Assembly: GCA_030064795.1 (NCBI GenBank) | Contig: JASJEI010000266.1 | Span: 1-25,682 of the forward strand | Length of the DNA: 25,682 nucleotides | Origin: Pleurocapsa sp. MO_226.B13 | GTDB lineage: Bacteria; Cyanobacteriota; Cyanobacteriia; Cyanobacteriales; Xenococcaceae | Reading direction: 5' to 3' | Part shown: piece by piece, positions 16,233 through 23,810 of the stretch | How positions within the stretch are numbered: position 1 is the stretch's first letter | How the letters are laid out: every line of letters starts with the position of its first letter | Notes under the pieces: model-generated | Database searches by the model: none | What the model saw: only the letters and a program-made list of their open reading frames with translations | Told to the model about the DNA's origin: nothing | Made by a program: the position numbers and the translations under genes

Positions 16233-16355
16233 GTAGGGGCGAACGCCCTAAAGGATTAGCTGAGTCTAACGACTTGTGCCGCGAAGCCCTAAAGGACTAA
16301 CTTCGTGTCGCAAATCCTTTAGGGCTTGCGCAACCGCGTCGCCGTTCGCCCCTAC
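16233..16355. repeat. Nested palindromic intergenic element (MITE/REP-like)
   Basis: The ends are a perfect 13-bp inverted repeat, GTAGGGGCGAACG (16233-16245) and CGTTCGCCCCTAC (16343-16355). Directly inside is a second perfect 13-bp pair, GCCCTAAAGGATT (16245-16257) and AATCCTTTAGGGC (16313-16325). A third copy of the inner motif (GCCCTAAAGGA, 16286-16296) lies in the centre, flanked by CGAAG/CTTCG (16282-16286, 16301-16305), which makes its own hairpin. The whole can fold into a long cruciform or RNA hairpin. Tips ending in GTAGGGGC are a common type of dispersed repeat in cyanobacteria. Confidence 0.75.
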
Positions 16356-16411
16356 AATCAAGATCACATCCATCGATGAAACCGCGATCGTTGCCATAAG
16401 CGATAAACCCT

Positions 16412-16439
16412 GTATGGGCGTTTCGCGAACTGCCCCTAC
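16412..16439. repeat. Second imperfect palindrome with the same CCCCTAC tip
   Basis: GTATGGGCG on the left and TGCCCCTAC on the right flank a TTCGCGAA palindromic centre, with mismatches in the arms. The tip equals that of the 16233-16355 element, so both seem to belong to one repeat family. The following bases CGATGGATGT (16439-16448) are the inverse of ACATCCATCG (16366-16375). Confidence 0.55.
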
Positions 16440-16496
16440 GATGGATGTTTTTATTAGGGCGATCGCAAATCCGATCGATTTGGATTCAATCAATGA

Positions 16497-16691
16497 TTAT
16501 TCGTCCAAAAGAGAAGCAACAGCATTATGCAAATCTTCAACTGTTATTATCTTGTCTGCCATTTCATCAGATATTTCTATATCAAACTCTTCTTCGACTG
16601 TCATTATCAATTCCATGCGATCCAATTCATCACAGAAAATTGTACTATCAGGTTTAACTTCCTCTTCTTCTACTTCTAATTGATCTATCAA
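16497..16691 (-). CDS. Acyl-carrier-protein-like ORF lacking the phosphopantetheine serine
   Basis: Sixty-four residues that align with acyl carrier protein: QLEVEEEEVKPDS (4-16), ELIMTVEEEFDIEISDEMAD (27-46) and ITVEDL (49-54) are classic ACP sequence. Two changes make it doubtful as a carrier. The loop between helices I and II is four residues shorter than usual, and the DSL motif that takes the phosphopantetheine arm reads DEL, with Glu for Ser. Helix I is incomplete: the frame stays open upstream to a stop at 16734, but offers only the TTG at 16691 as a start. It may be a decaying second ACP gene or a protein with a non-carrier role. No fatty-acid or polyketide gene lies nearby. Confidence 0.5.
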   Translation of the reverse strand: MIDQLEVEEEEVKPDSTIFCDELDRMELIMTVEEEFDIEISDEMADKIITVEDLHNAVASLLDE

Positions 16692-16704
16692 AACCGTCAG
16701 AAAA

Positions 16705-16765
16705 AACCAACAACTCCCTTTTACCTCTTCTAGTCACACTTCTCATCACAACCAACAACTCCCTT
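16705..16765. repeat. 16-bp direct repeat upstream of alaS
   Basis: AACCAACAACTCCCTT occurs at 16705-16720 and again at 16750-16765, with 29 bases between. The second copy leads into AGCGTCTTAGCGACTTTGCG, which looks like a dispersed cyanobacterial intergenic repeat. It lies in the gap between the ACP-like ORF and alaS. Confidence 0.7.
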
Positions 16766-16853
16766 AGCGTCTTAGCGACTTTGCGCGAGACTCAATAAAA
16801 CGGTAAAAAATGCAAAAATAAACAAATACACAAAATCCATTACACAAACTACT

Positions 16854-19514
16854 ATGGCTGACTTCCCCTCCCTTAGCGGTAGCGAAATCCGCGACAAGTT
16901 TCTAAAATTCTACGAGTCTCGACAGCATAAGATCTTGCCCAGTGCATCTCTAATTCCCGAAGATCCGACGGTGATGCTAACCATTGCGGGGATGCTACCT
17001 TTCAAGCCGATATTTCTGGGACAGCAAAAAGCACCTCAACCCCGCGCTACCACTTCTCAAAAGTGTGTCCGTACCAATGATATCGAGAACGTAGGACGCA
17101 CCGCCAGACATCACACCTTCTTTGAAATGTTGGGTAACTTTAGCTTTGGCGATTATTTTAAAGAAAAAGCGATCGCATGGGCGTGGGAACTATCTACCCA
17201 GGTGTATCAGTTACCAGCAGATCGAATTATTCCTAGTGTCTTTGAAGAAGATGACGAAGCCTTTGCTATCTGGCGCGACAAAATCGGTATTCCCGAACAT
17301 CGTATTCAACGTATGGGAGAGAAAGATAACTTTTGGAAATCGGGAATCACTGGCCCTTGTGGTCCCTGTTCGGAATTATATTATGATTTTCACCCAGAAT
17401 TAGGCGACGAGAAGATAGATTTGGAAGACGACAGCAGATTTATCGAGTTTTATAACTTGGTATTTATGCAATACAACAAAGATGCCGAAGGTAACTATGC
17501 ACCGTTAGAGAATAAGAATATTGATACGGGGTTGGGTTTGGAAAGGATGGCGCAAATCCTGCAACAAGTACCTAATAATTATGAAACTGATTTAATCTTC
17601 CCAATTATTAAAACTGCTGCAGATCTGGCAGAGATAGATTACCAAAAAGCCGACGAGAAAACTAAAACTTCCCTCAAGGTAATTGGCGATCATGTTCGGG
17701 CAGTGGTTCATCTGATCGCAGATGGCGTTAGTGCATCTAATGTTGGTAGGGGTTATATCCTGCGTCGTTTGATTCGTCGAGTAGTGCGTCACGGTAAATC
17801 GATTGGTATTTACGGTAGAGACGCGAAATTTCCCGTCTTTACACCAATTGTTGCCGAAACGGCGATCGCCCTATCGGAATCAGCTTATCCTAATGTTAGA
17901 GAAAGGGAAGAGTTTATCAAAAACCAATTACAAACCGAAGAATCTCAATTCCTCAAAACATTAGATAGAGGAGAAAAATTATTAGCCGAGATTATTGCCA
18001 ATACTGCTAATCTATCTCAGAAACAAATATCGGGATTAGATGCTTTCACCCTTTATGACACCTATGGTTTTCCCTTGGAATTAACCCAAGAAATTGCTGA
18101 AGAACAAGGTTTAACCGTTGATGTAGAAGGTTTTGAAGCAGAGATGGAACAACAGAGAATTCGCGCTAGAGGTTCTCATGAAACTATCGATCTTACCGTT
18201 CAAGGTAGCATAGATAAACTAGCAGAACAGATCCATCCGACAGAATTTTCTGGCTATACTAATCTGCAAGATACAGCACAGGTAAAAGCTTTATTGGTAG
18301 AGGGAAAAACCGTAGAAACCGCCGAAGCAGGTACGCAAGTCCAATTAATTCTCGACTCTACACCATTTTACGCTGAATCTGGGGGGCAAATTGGGGATAA
18401 AGGTTATCTTTCAGGAGATAATGTTTTAATCCGCATTGAAGACGTACAAAAAGAATCGGGTTTCTTTGTCCATTATGGCAAGATCGATCGCGGTACGGTC
18501 AATGTCAGGGATGTAGTTAATGCCACGATCGATCGCGCTTGTCGTCGTCGGGTACAGGCTAACCATACAGCAACTCACTTGTTGCAGGCTGCCTTAAAAC
18601 AGATAGTAGATGATTCGGTATCCCAAGCTGGTTCTTTAGTTAGCTTCGATCGCTTGCGGTTTGATTTTAATTCCCCCCGCGCTTTAACTCCCGAAGATCT
18701 ACAGCAAGTAGAGGATTTGGTTAATACCTGGATATCCGAAGCCCACCAAGCAGACGTTGAGATTATGCCCTTAGAAGAGGCGAAAGCTAAAGGGGCAACG
18801 GCAATGTTTGGCGAAAAATATGCCGATAAGGTGAGGGTAATTGATTTTCCTGGCGTGTCGATGGAACTGTGTGGCGGTACTCATGTTAGCAATACGGCAG
18901 AAATTGGTGCGTTTAAAATTATCTCTGAAATTGGTATTTCTTCAGGAGTAAGAAGAATTGAAGCTGTAGCTGGGGCTGCTATTTTAGATTACTTAGACGT
19001 GCGCGATAAAGTGGTTAAAGAATTGAGCGACAAGTTTAAAGTAAAACCTGAAGAAATTAGCGATCGCGTCAGTAATTTACAAGCAGAACTCAGAAGCACC
19101 CAAAAGGAATTAGAGGCAGCTAAACAAGAACTTGCTCTTGCTAAATCTGATAGTTTATTATCCCAGGCTGAAACCGTCGGCGACTATAAAATCTTGGTAG
19201 CAAATATGGGCGAAATGGATGCTAAATCATTACAGTCGGCAGCCGAAAGATTACAGCAAAAATTAGGAGAAGCAGCGGTAGTAATTGCTTCTATTCCATC
19301 AGAAGGCAAAGTAAGTTTAGTAGCAGCTTTTAGCCCTAAAGTTATCAAAGAAAAGCAACTGCAAGCAGGTAAGTTTATCGGCGGTATTGCCAAAATATGC
19401 GGTGGTGGAGGTGGTGGACGACCAAATCTAGCCCAGGCTGGCGGAAGAGATGCGAGTAAATTAGCTGAAGCGTTGGATACCGCAAAACAAAAGTTGATCG
19501 AGGGCTTAAGTTAG
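16854..19514 (+). CDS. alaS: Alanyl-tRNA synthetase
   Basis: AlaS attaches alanine to tRNA-Ala. The 886-residue chain has all parts. The class II catalytic core is at about 1-245, with [17 protein letters not shown] at 86-102 (motif 2 region) and GLGLERM at 226-232 (motif 3). The tRNA-recognition domain is at about 250-460. The editing domain holds the metal-binding HTATH (571-575) and CGGTH (673-677). A coiled coil (about 735-767) leads to the C-Ala domain with the Gly-rich [15 protein letters not shown] (850-864). The ATG at 16854 starts the usual family N-terminus. The gap before it holds only a short direct repeat; no T-box is visible, nor expected in cyanobacteria. Confidence 0.98.
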   Translation: MADFPSLSGSEIRDKFLKFYESRQHKILPSASLIPEDPTVMLTIAGMLPFKPIFLGQQKAPQPRATTSQKCVRTNDIENVGRTARHHTFFEMLGNFSFGDYFKEKAIAWAWELSTQVYQLPADRIIPSVFEEDDEAFAIWRDKIGIPEHRIQRMGEKDNFWKSGITGPCGPCSELYYDFHPELGDEKIDLEDDSRFIEFYNLVFMQYNKDAEGNYAPLENKNIDTGLGLERMAQILQQVPNNYETDLIFPIIKTAADLAEIDYQKADEKTKTSLKVIGDHVRAVVHLIADGVSASNVGRGYILRRLIRRVVRHGKSIGIYGRDAKFPVFTPIVAETAIALSESAYPNVREREEFIKNQLQTEESQFLKTLDRGEKLLAEIIANTANLSQKQISGLDAFTLYDTYGFPLELTQEIAEEQGLTVDVEGFEAEMEQQRIRARGSHETIDLTVQGSIDKLAEQIHPTEFSGYTNLQDTAQVKALLVEGKTVETAEAGTQVQLILDSTPFYAESGGQIGDKGYLSGDNVLIRIEDVQKESGFFVHYGKIDRGTVNVRDVVNATIDRACRRRVQANHTATHLLQAALKQIVDDSVSQAGSLVSFDRLRFDFNSPRALTPEDLQQVEDLVNTWISEAHQADVEIMPLEEAKAKGATAMFGEKYADKVRVIDFPGVSMELCGGTHVSNTAEIGAFKIISEIGISSGVRRIEAVAGAAILDYLDVRDKVVKELSDKFKVKPEEISDRVSNLQAELRSTQKELEAAKQELALAKSDSLLSQAETVGDYKILVANMGEMDAKSLQSAAERLQQKLGEAAVVIASIPSEGKVSLVAAFSPKVIKEKQLQAGKFIGGIAKICGGGGGGRPNLAQAGGRDASKLAEALDTAKQKLIEGLS

Positions 19515-19520
19515 ATCTAT

Positions 19521-19545
19521 AGGTGGGTTATTTCCCACCTTTATC
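19521..19545 (+). terminator. Weak rho-independent terminator after alaS
   Basis: The stem AGGTGGG (19521-19527) / CCCACCT (19534-19540) with a 6-nt loop is followed by TTAT. It lies 6 bases after the alaS stop. The T run is short. The same bases hold the end of a possible 30-codon minus-strand ORF. Confidence 0.55.
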
Positions 19546-19620
19546 GAGATATTTTTTACCATTAAAAATTACTCCCCCAATAGCAAAAATCAGCCCTAAC
19601 ATTAATAAAAAACCTATCAA
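19528..19620 (-). CDS. Possible 30-residue membrane peptide
   Basis: A very short ORF from TTG (19620) to TAA (19528-19530). It encodes a hydrophobic stretch (IGFLLMLGLIFAIGGVIF, residues 2-19) followed by a basic tail NGKKYLDKGGK, the pattern of a single-pass small membrane peptide. AAGGA about six bases upstream of the TTG would be a fair Shine-Dalgarno, and the ORF starts nine bases after the stop of the 78-residue membrane ORF on the same strand. An internal ATG (19602) is the other possible start. The alaS terminator overlaps its end. Confidence 0.35.
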   Translation of the reverse strand: MIGFLLMLGLIFAIGGVIFNGKKYLDKGGK

Positions 19621-19629
19621 AATGATTCC

Positions 19630-19866
19630 TTATTTTAAGCTTTCACCTGAGATTCCTTTACCCTGTATCGACATATAAATATAAATAATTAAACCAGTAA
19701 TAATTCCTAATATTCCTCCGATAATCCCTCCATAAACACAAGAAAAACATAATTCAATAATTTCTTCTATAGTTTTTCTCTGTAAGGAAAATGTAACCGT
19801 ATAAATTATTCTATTTATCGTTAACCAAACAATTACGAGCGCAGCCAAAATGATTAACAATTTCAT
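19630..19866 (-). CDS. Small two-segment membrane protein, function unknown
   Basis: Seventy-eight residues with a hydrophobic N-terminal segment (about 2-20, LLIILAALVIVWLTI) and a Gly/Ile-rich second segment (about 46-70, GGIIGGILGIITGLIIYIY), and Cys-containing sequence between them. I do not recognise a family. The ATG start is at 19866. It overlaps by 56 bp, in another frame, the end of the upstream 84-residue ORF. It lies in a minus-strand string of tiny ORFs downstream of a double-glycine leader peptide. Small membrane proteins in such places are sometimes immunity or export partners, but that is inference only. Confidence 0.5.
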   Translation of the reverse strand: MKLLIILAALVIVWLTINRIIYTVTFSLQRKTIEEIIELCFSCVYGGIIGGILGIITGLIIYIYMSIQGKGISGESLK

Positions 19867-20065
19867 ATTTAAAATGTTTTTTGAGCATTTTAATCATTGA
19901 AATTCTAATTGTATGGCTTGACATTTCCTCTGGAAATCGAGCAAAAGTATGAGAATTGAGATTGGCAAAAAATAACCCTGCTAAGGCGAATAGAAAGCCG
20001 ATTGTGGAGAATAATATCGCTGCGATCGCCCAGTTAAAGCCCAGGGGTTTCCCAGATTTTTTCAA
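19811..20065 (-). CDS. Small single-pass membrane protein, function unknown
   Basis: Eighty-four residues with a short basic N-terminus (KKSGKPLGF), one hydrophobic segment (about 12-36, WAIAAILFSTIGFLFALAGLFF) and a polar, basic C-terminal half. The start is TTG at 20065 with no Shine-Dalgarno. The last 18 codons overlap the 78-residue ORF in a different frame, which is more overlap than normal translational coupling. The true gene could end earlier or the two ORFs could be halves of one frameshifted gene. No family is recognised. It starts 107 bp after the end of the leader-peptide gene on the same strand. Confidence 0.4.
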   Translation of the reverse strand: MKKSGKPLGFNWAIAAILFSTIGFLFALAGLFFANLNSHTFARFPEEMSSHTIRISMIKMLKKHFKYEIVNHFGCARNCLVNDK

Positions 20066-20172
20066 GATTAATTAAAAAGCGATCGCCCTGAAAAACCCAA
20101 AGCGATCGCGGTAGTGAGATTAACTAAAACTAATATCGGCTCTTAATTTGATGAGTTGAAGTAAAACGATTC

Positions 20173-20376
20173 TTAAGATATTCCCCTAGTATTATTACCA
20201 TTGCGTGACATATCGCTGCGCGTTACTGCTTCCTTCATTGCCCGTTGAATGATATCTCTAGTAGATTCAGCTTCTTCATCGTCATAACCACCAATCACGC
20301 TGAGCGTTTCTAGATCGTTTAACTCTTTAAGTTCAGAGCTATTTACTTCTAGCTCATAGAATTTAATTTTAGACAT
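20173..20376 (-). CDS. Double-glycine leader peptide (bacteriocin/RiPP-type precursor)
   Basis: Sixty-seven residues in two parts. Residues 1-30 look like a cyanobacterial bacteriocin-type leader: MSKIKFYELEVNSSEL, then ELNDLETLSVIGG ending in Gly-Gly at 29-30, the site cut by C39 peptidases of peptide-exporting ABC transporters. Residues 31-67 would be the core: acidic at first (YDDEEAE), then charged and polar with Asn, Arg and Ser, and no Cys, so lanthionine or thiazole chemistry from Cys is excluded. The ATG start at 20376 follows a weak GAAAAAG. No modifying enzyme or C39 transporter is in the window, so export would need one elsewhere. The leader call rests on pattern recognition; the core's function is unknown. 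Confidence 0.6.
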   Translation of the reverse strand: MSKIKFYELEVNSSELKELNDLETLSVIGGYDDEEAESTRDIIQRAMKEAVTRSDMSRNGNNTRGIS

Positions 20377-20591
20377 AACTTTTTCGATGGATATAATTTA
20401 AATTATTATAAGTTACAAGTATGATAGTACAATTTTTTTAGTAAATAAAGTTATTGGCAAACTTTACAAAAACGATCTGTTTTAGGTTAATTTTATTTAC
20501 AATTATCGCTCGATTTCAGTGAATATTGATGAATCAAAAATAACCAATGCTTTACAATTTATTTGGTCTTGTTTAGTAATAAACACAATTA

Positions 20592-21761
20592 ATGAAAAAT
20601 CTGCAACTACCTCAAAAAATCATGCTTCTGGGTGCGGGAGAATTAGGTAAAGAATTTGTTATTGCTGCACAACGCCTGGGTAATTTTGTGGTAGCCGTAG
20701 ACCGTTATGCCAACGCACCAGCAATGCAAGTAGCGGACGCAGCAGAAGTTATTTCGATGCTCAATGGGGAGGATTTAGAGAGTGTGGTGCGAAAATACCA
20801 ACCAAACTTTATTGTGCCTGAAATTGAGGCAATTCGTACCGAAAAGCTGAGTGAATTCGAGCAAAGAGGAATTACCGTCATACCTACCGCAGCAGCAACT
20901 AACTATACCATGAATCGCGATCGCATTCGGGAATTAGCTGCCCAAGAATTAGGTGTCCGCACGGCTAAATATGCCTATGCCACTAGCTTAGAAGAATTAA
21001 AGCAAGTCTCGGCAACTATCGGTTTTCCCAATGTAGTCAAACCCGTAATGTCTTCTTCGGGAAAAGGTCAATCTGTGGTTAAGTCTGAAGGAGAAGTAGC
21101 TACCGCTTGGGAATATGCGATCGCTGGGGCGCGGGGAGATACCCAAAAGATAATTATCGAAGAGTTTATTGAGTTTGAAACTGAAATTACTCTGCTGACC
21201 ATTAAACAATGGGATGCACCGACAATTTTTTGTCCTCCTATCGCTCATCGTCAAGAAAGGGGAGACTATCAGGAGTCTTGGCAACCTGCGGGTATATCCC
21301 CCGAAAAAACTCGGCAAGCAGAAGCAATTGCTACTAAAGTAACAGATGCACTGGGTGGTGCTGGAATCTTTGGGGTAGAATTTTTTATCACCAAAGATGA
21401 AGTCATCTTTTCAGAATTATCTCCTCGTCCTCACGACACGGGGATGGTAACTTTGATTTCCCAAAACCTGAATGAATTTGAATTACACCTGCGGGCTATT
21501 TTAGGTTTACCCATTCCCAAAATAGAAGTCTTCGCCCCCTCCGCTAGTGCGGTAATTTTAGCTGAGAAACACTCAGATCGGATTAACTTTGCCCATGTAG
21601 CAGAAGCTCTTAAAGTAGTCGATACAGATATCAAACTCTTTGGTAAACCCGATTCTCGTCCCTATCGTCGTATGGGAGTGGCATTAGCCAGAGGCGCGAC
21701 TATCACTGAAGCCAGAGACAAAGCCACCACCGCAGCCAATACAGTTTCTATTGTTGAATAG
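20592..21761 (+). CDS. purT: Formate-dependent phosphoribosylglycinamide formyltransferase (GAR transformylase 2)
   Basis: PurT makes formyl-GAR from GAR, formate and ATP in purine synthesis, independent of folate. The protein is 389 residues, close to E. coli PurT (392). The N-terminal pre-ATP-grasp domain carries [13 protein letters not shown] (10-22). The ATP-grasp domain has the glycine loop [23 protein letters not shown], and FGVEFF followed by the PurT signature [18 protein letters not shown]. The C-terminal domain ends in GRP-type [12 protein letters not shown]. The ATG start at 20592 begins the family N-terminus. It is divergent from the leader-peptide gene (215 bp). With purA at 3.8 kb it is the second purine gene of the window, but not in the same unit. 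Confidence 0.96.
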   Translation: MKNLQLPQKIMLLGAGELGKEFVIAAQRLGNFVVAVDRYANAPAMQVADAAEVISMLNGEDLESVVRKYQPNFIVPEIEAIRTEKLSEFEQRGITVIPTAAATNYTMNRDRIRELAAQELGVRTAKYAYATSLEELKQVSATIGFPNVVKPVMSSSGKGQSVVKSEGEVATAWEYAIAGARGDTQKIIIEEFIEFETEITLLTIKQWDAPTIFCPPIAHRQERGDYQESWQPAGISPEKTRQAEAIATKVTDALGGAGIFGVEFFITKDEVIFSELSPRPHDTGMVTLISQNLNEFELHLRAILGLPIPKIEVFAPSASAVILAEKHSDRINFAHVAEALKVVDTDIKLFGKPDSRPYRRMGVALARGATITEARDKATTAANTVSIVE

Positions 21762-21827
21762 TTAAAAAATCTGGATAAACAAAATAGCGACCGTCAAGAT
21801 TGCAATTCAGCTATATTGAATAGTTAA
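21754..21827 (+). repeat. 12-bp direct repeat at the end of purT
   Basis: TTGAATAGTTAA is at 21754-21765, spanning the purT stop codon, and again at 21816-21827 in the following gap. The copies are 62 bp apart. It may mark a small past duplication or insertion. Confidence 0.5.
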
Positions 21828-21867
21828 GACCACATATCTCTAACTAGCTGCACAGCAGGAGATTAGT

Positions 21868-22506
21868 TTGTACGGCGCAAATCCAGAAGAAAAACATCCT
21901 CTGCCAGAATTTCCGCAGATTTGTTTTATTAAAAATACTGTTAATAATCCCAAAATTATTATTGGCGACTATACATACTATGATGATCCAGAGGATTCAG
22001 AAAATTTTGAACGTAATGTTCTCTATCACTATCCATTTAGCCAAGACAAATTGATCGTCGGTAAGTTTTGTGCTTTGGCAACAGGGATTAAGTTCATCAT
22101 GAATGGGGCAAATCATAAAATATCTGGATTTTCTACCTATCCTTTTTATATCTTTGGTAATGGTTGGGAAAAAGTCACACCAGATGATGATGAATTTCCT
22201 TTTAAGGGTGACACTGTAGTAGGTAACGATGTCTGGATTGGTTACGAATCAGTGATTATGCCAGGAGTAACCATAGGAGATGGAGCGATCGTCGCTGCTA
22301 AATCAGTCGTAGTTGACAATGTTCCTCCCTACTGTGTTGTGGGTGGAAATCCTGCCAAAATTATTAGACAAAGATTTAATAACGAAACTATCAAAGCATT
22401 ATTGGAAATTGCTTGGTGGAATTGGGATATCGAAAAGATATCAGCCAATCTAACCTACATCACCTCTGCTGAGATTGACGCTCTTTTAGCTATAAATGGA
22501 GATTAG
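21868..22506 (+). CDS. Vat-family hexapeptide O-acetyltransferase (streptogramin/chloramphenicol-type xenobiotic acyltransferase)
   Basis: This 212-residue protein matches the Vat/CatB xenobiotic acetyltransferases over its full length. These left-handed beta-helix trimers transfer acetyl from acetyl-CoA to a drug hydroxyl. Seen here: IGDYTYYDDPE (32-42), VLYHYPF (51-57), the catalytic-His block IMNGANH (77-83, His83, in line with His82 of VatD), STYPFYIFGNGWE (89-101), GNDVWIG and MPGVTIGDGAIVAA hexapeptide repeats, and WWNW (183-186) before the C-terminal helices. The start is TTG at 21868, supported by AGGAG six bases upstream. Close similarity to VatD-type enzymes makes streptogramin A acetylation possible, but many environmental members have unknown substrates. 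Confidence 0.88.
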   Translation: MYGANPEEKHPLPEFPQICFIKNTVNNPKIIIGDYTYYDDPEDSENFERNVLYHYPFSQDKLIVGKFCALATGIKFIMNGANHKISGFSTYPFYIFGNGWEKVTPDDDEFPFKGDTVVGNDVWIGYESVIMPGVTIGDGAIVAAKSVVVDNVPPYCVVGGNPAKIIRQRFNNETIKALLEIAWWNWDIEKISANLTYITSAEIDALLAINGD

Positions 22507-22542
22507 CTTTTTATCTAGATCGTCTAATAAACAGGTTGAAAT

Positions 22543-23763
22543 TTAATAAAAAATGTCGGCTGGATCGGCAGTACGGAGTTTTTTTATGGCGATCGCACCA
22601 GAAATAGTACACATAATTATATTTAGGGCAAGAACCTGTAAAGCAATGCCAGGTTTCATGCTGACAGGGAGTTCGACAAAATTGGTCATCAGATAATAAA
22701 CACCATAAGAAGCTAGATAGCCAGGAATAAAACCCATAATTGCCAAAATTAGCGACTCTTGCAGCACGATTAGGGATAAATCGCGGTCTTTGTATCCCAT
22801 TGCCTTGAGGGTGGCATATTCGGGTAAGTGTTCGCTCACGTCGGTGTAAATTACTTGATAAACGATAATAATTCCGACAATAAAACCAATCATTGCCCCA
22901 AAATTAAGGACTTTACCTTCAGACCAAGTAGCTACATCATCTTGTTCGGCTTGGGCTAATTCGGCTTGAGTTAGTACTTTAATATCTTTGCCGAGACTTT
23001 CTTGGATACGTCTAGCTACTGCTTGAGGATTTGCCCCTGGTTCGAGAGCTAAAACCCCTATCGTCACCTCTTTTAACTTCTCTTGACCCTGTAGTTGTCC
23101 GTAATTCCAATCACTCATTACTGCAACGCCATCGTAGTAAAAAGTACTGCCCAGGTTAAACAAACCCATCACCGTGACGCGACGGTTATCTAAAATACTA
23201 GAAACTCTGCCCTGTTGGGCAAACAGTTGGGGAATATCTCCTGATTCTGATTTTGCCAGGCGATCGTATAAAATTCCCCCAGGGACTGATAATAAATTTA
23301 GCTGCTGATTGATTTCAGGAATTTTGAATACTGGCTTGTTGGGATTAAAAGCAATAATTTGCATCGAAGATGATTTAATCCTGCCTTTCTCTTCTGCCGA
23401 AGAATCTAATAGCTTGGGGTCAACCCATCTACCAAAACCAACATAGAGTGGTTTAGCATCGGCAACCCCTTCAATAGCATCTGCTTGATAGAGATAAATA
23501 CTGGGAAAGGCACTCTCTCTAATATTGTCGGCATAGGAAGACAATAGATAAAGCTCACCATTGAGATTTTCAGGTAACAAGGTTACTCCATCGAACAACA
23601 TTGCCCTCAAGCCTAGCTGAGTAAAAATTAAGATAATCGAAAAAGCCACACCCAGAATTGCCACCAGCAGACGAATCCTTTGATGAGACAACTGTAGCCA
23701 CGCCACAGGAGTTCGACGGAGATAGGAATTTATTTTACGGAACAATAAATATAGTGATTTCAC
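22543..23763 (-). CDS. devC: DevC-type ABC exporter permease
   Basis: A 406-residue FtsX/MacB-like permease of the cyanobacterial DevC family. Membrane segment 1 is at about 30-53, followed by a large periplasmic domain (about 55-285) and three closely spaced segments near the C-terminus (about 287-307, 331-352 and 373-393). SEHLPEYATLKAMGY (310-324) is the cytoplasmic coupling segment conserved in this family. DevBCA exporters work with TolC; in heterocyst-forming species they export glycolipids. The start is GTG at 23763, with GAGGGA upstream. It lies 47 bp downstream of devB. The family order is devB-devC-devA, but no ATPase gene follows: the next gene is the convergent acetyltransferase. 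Confidence 0.9.
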   Translation of the reverse strand: MKSLYLLFRKINSYLRRTPVAWLQLSHQRIRLLVAILGVAFSIILIFTQLGLRAMLFDGVTLLPENLNGELYLLSSYADNIRESAFPSIYLYQADAIEGVADAKPLYVGFGRWVDPKLLDSSAEEKGRIKSSSMQIIAFNPNKPVFKIPEINQQLNLLSVPGGILYDRLAKSESGDIPQLFAQQGRVSSILDNRRVTVMGLFNLGSTFYYDGVAVMSDWNYGQLQGQEKLKEVTIGVLALEPGANPQAVARRIQESLGKDIKVLTQAELAQAEQDDVATWSEGKVLNFGAMIGFIVGIIIVYQVIYTDVSEHLPEYATLKAMGYKDRDLSLIVLQESLILAIMGFIPGYLASYGVYYLMTNFVELPVSMKPGIALQVLALNIIMCTISGAIAIKKLRTADPADIFY

Positions 23764-23810
23764 TTTTATAATTTCCCTCGGAAAGAAAAATCAGGCGATC
23801 GCTATTGCTA

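Larger units (their letters stand above)
16019..16496. other. 478-bp repeat-rich intergenic region
   Basis: Between the GST gene and the ACP-like ORF no convincing gene was found on either strand. It contains the GST upstream region (with a HIP1 site near 16068-16075), the nested palindromic element at 16233-16355, a second imperfect palindrome at 16412-16439 and a 10-bp inverted repeat (16366-16375 and 16439-16448). Open frames through it are by-products of the palindromes. Confidence 0.6.

Noticed and set aside
16276..16683. 135-codon plus-strand ORF over the palindromes and the ACP-like gene
   Set aside because: The first part is translated palindrome and the rest is antisense to clear ACP-like sequence; no family features or membrane pattern.
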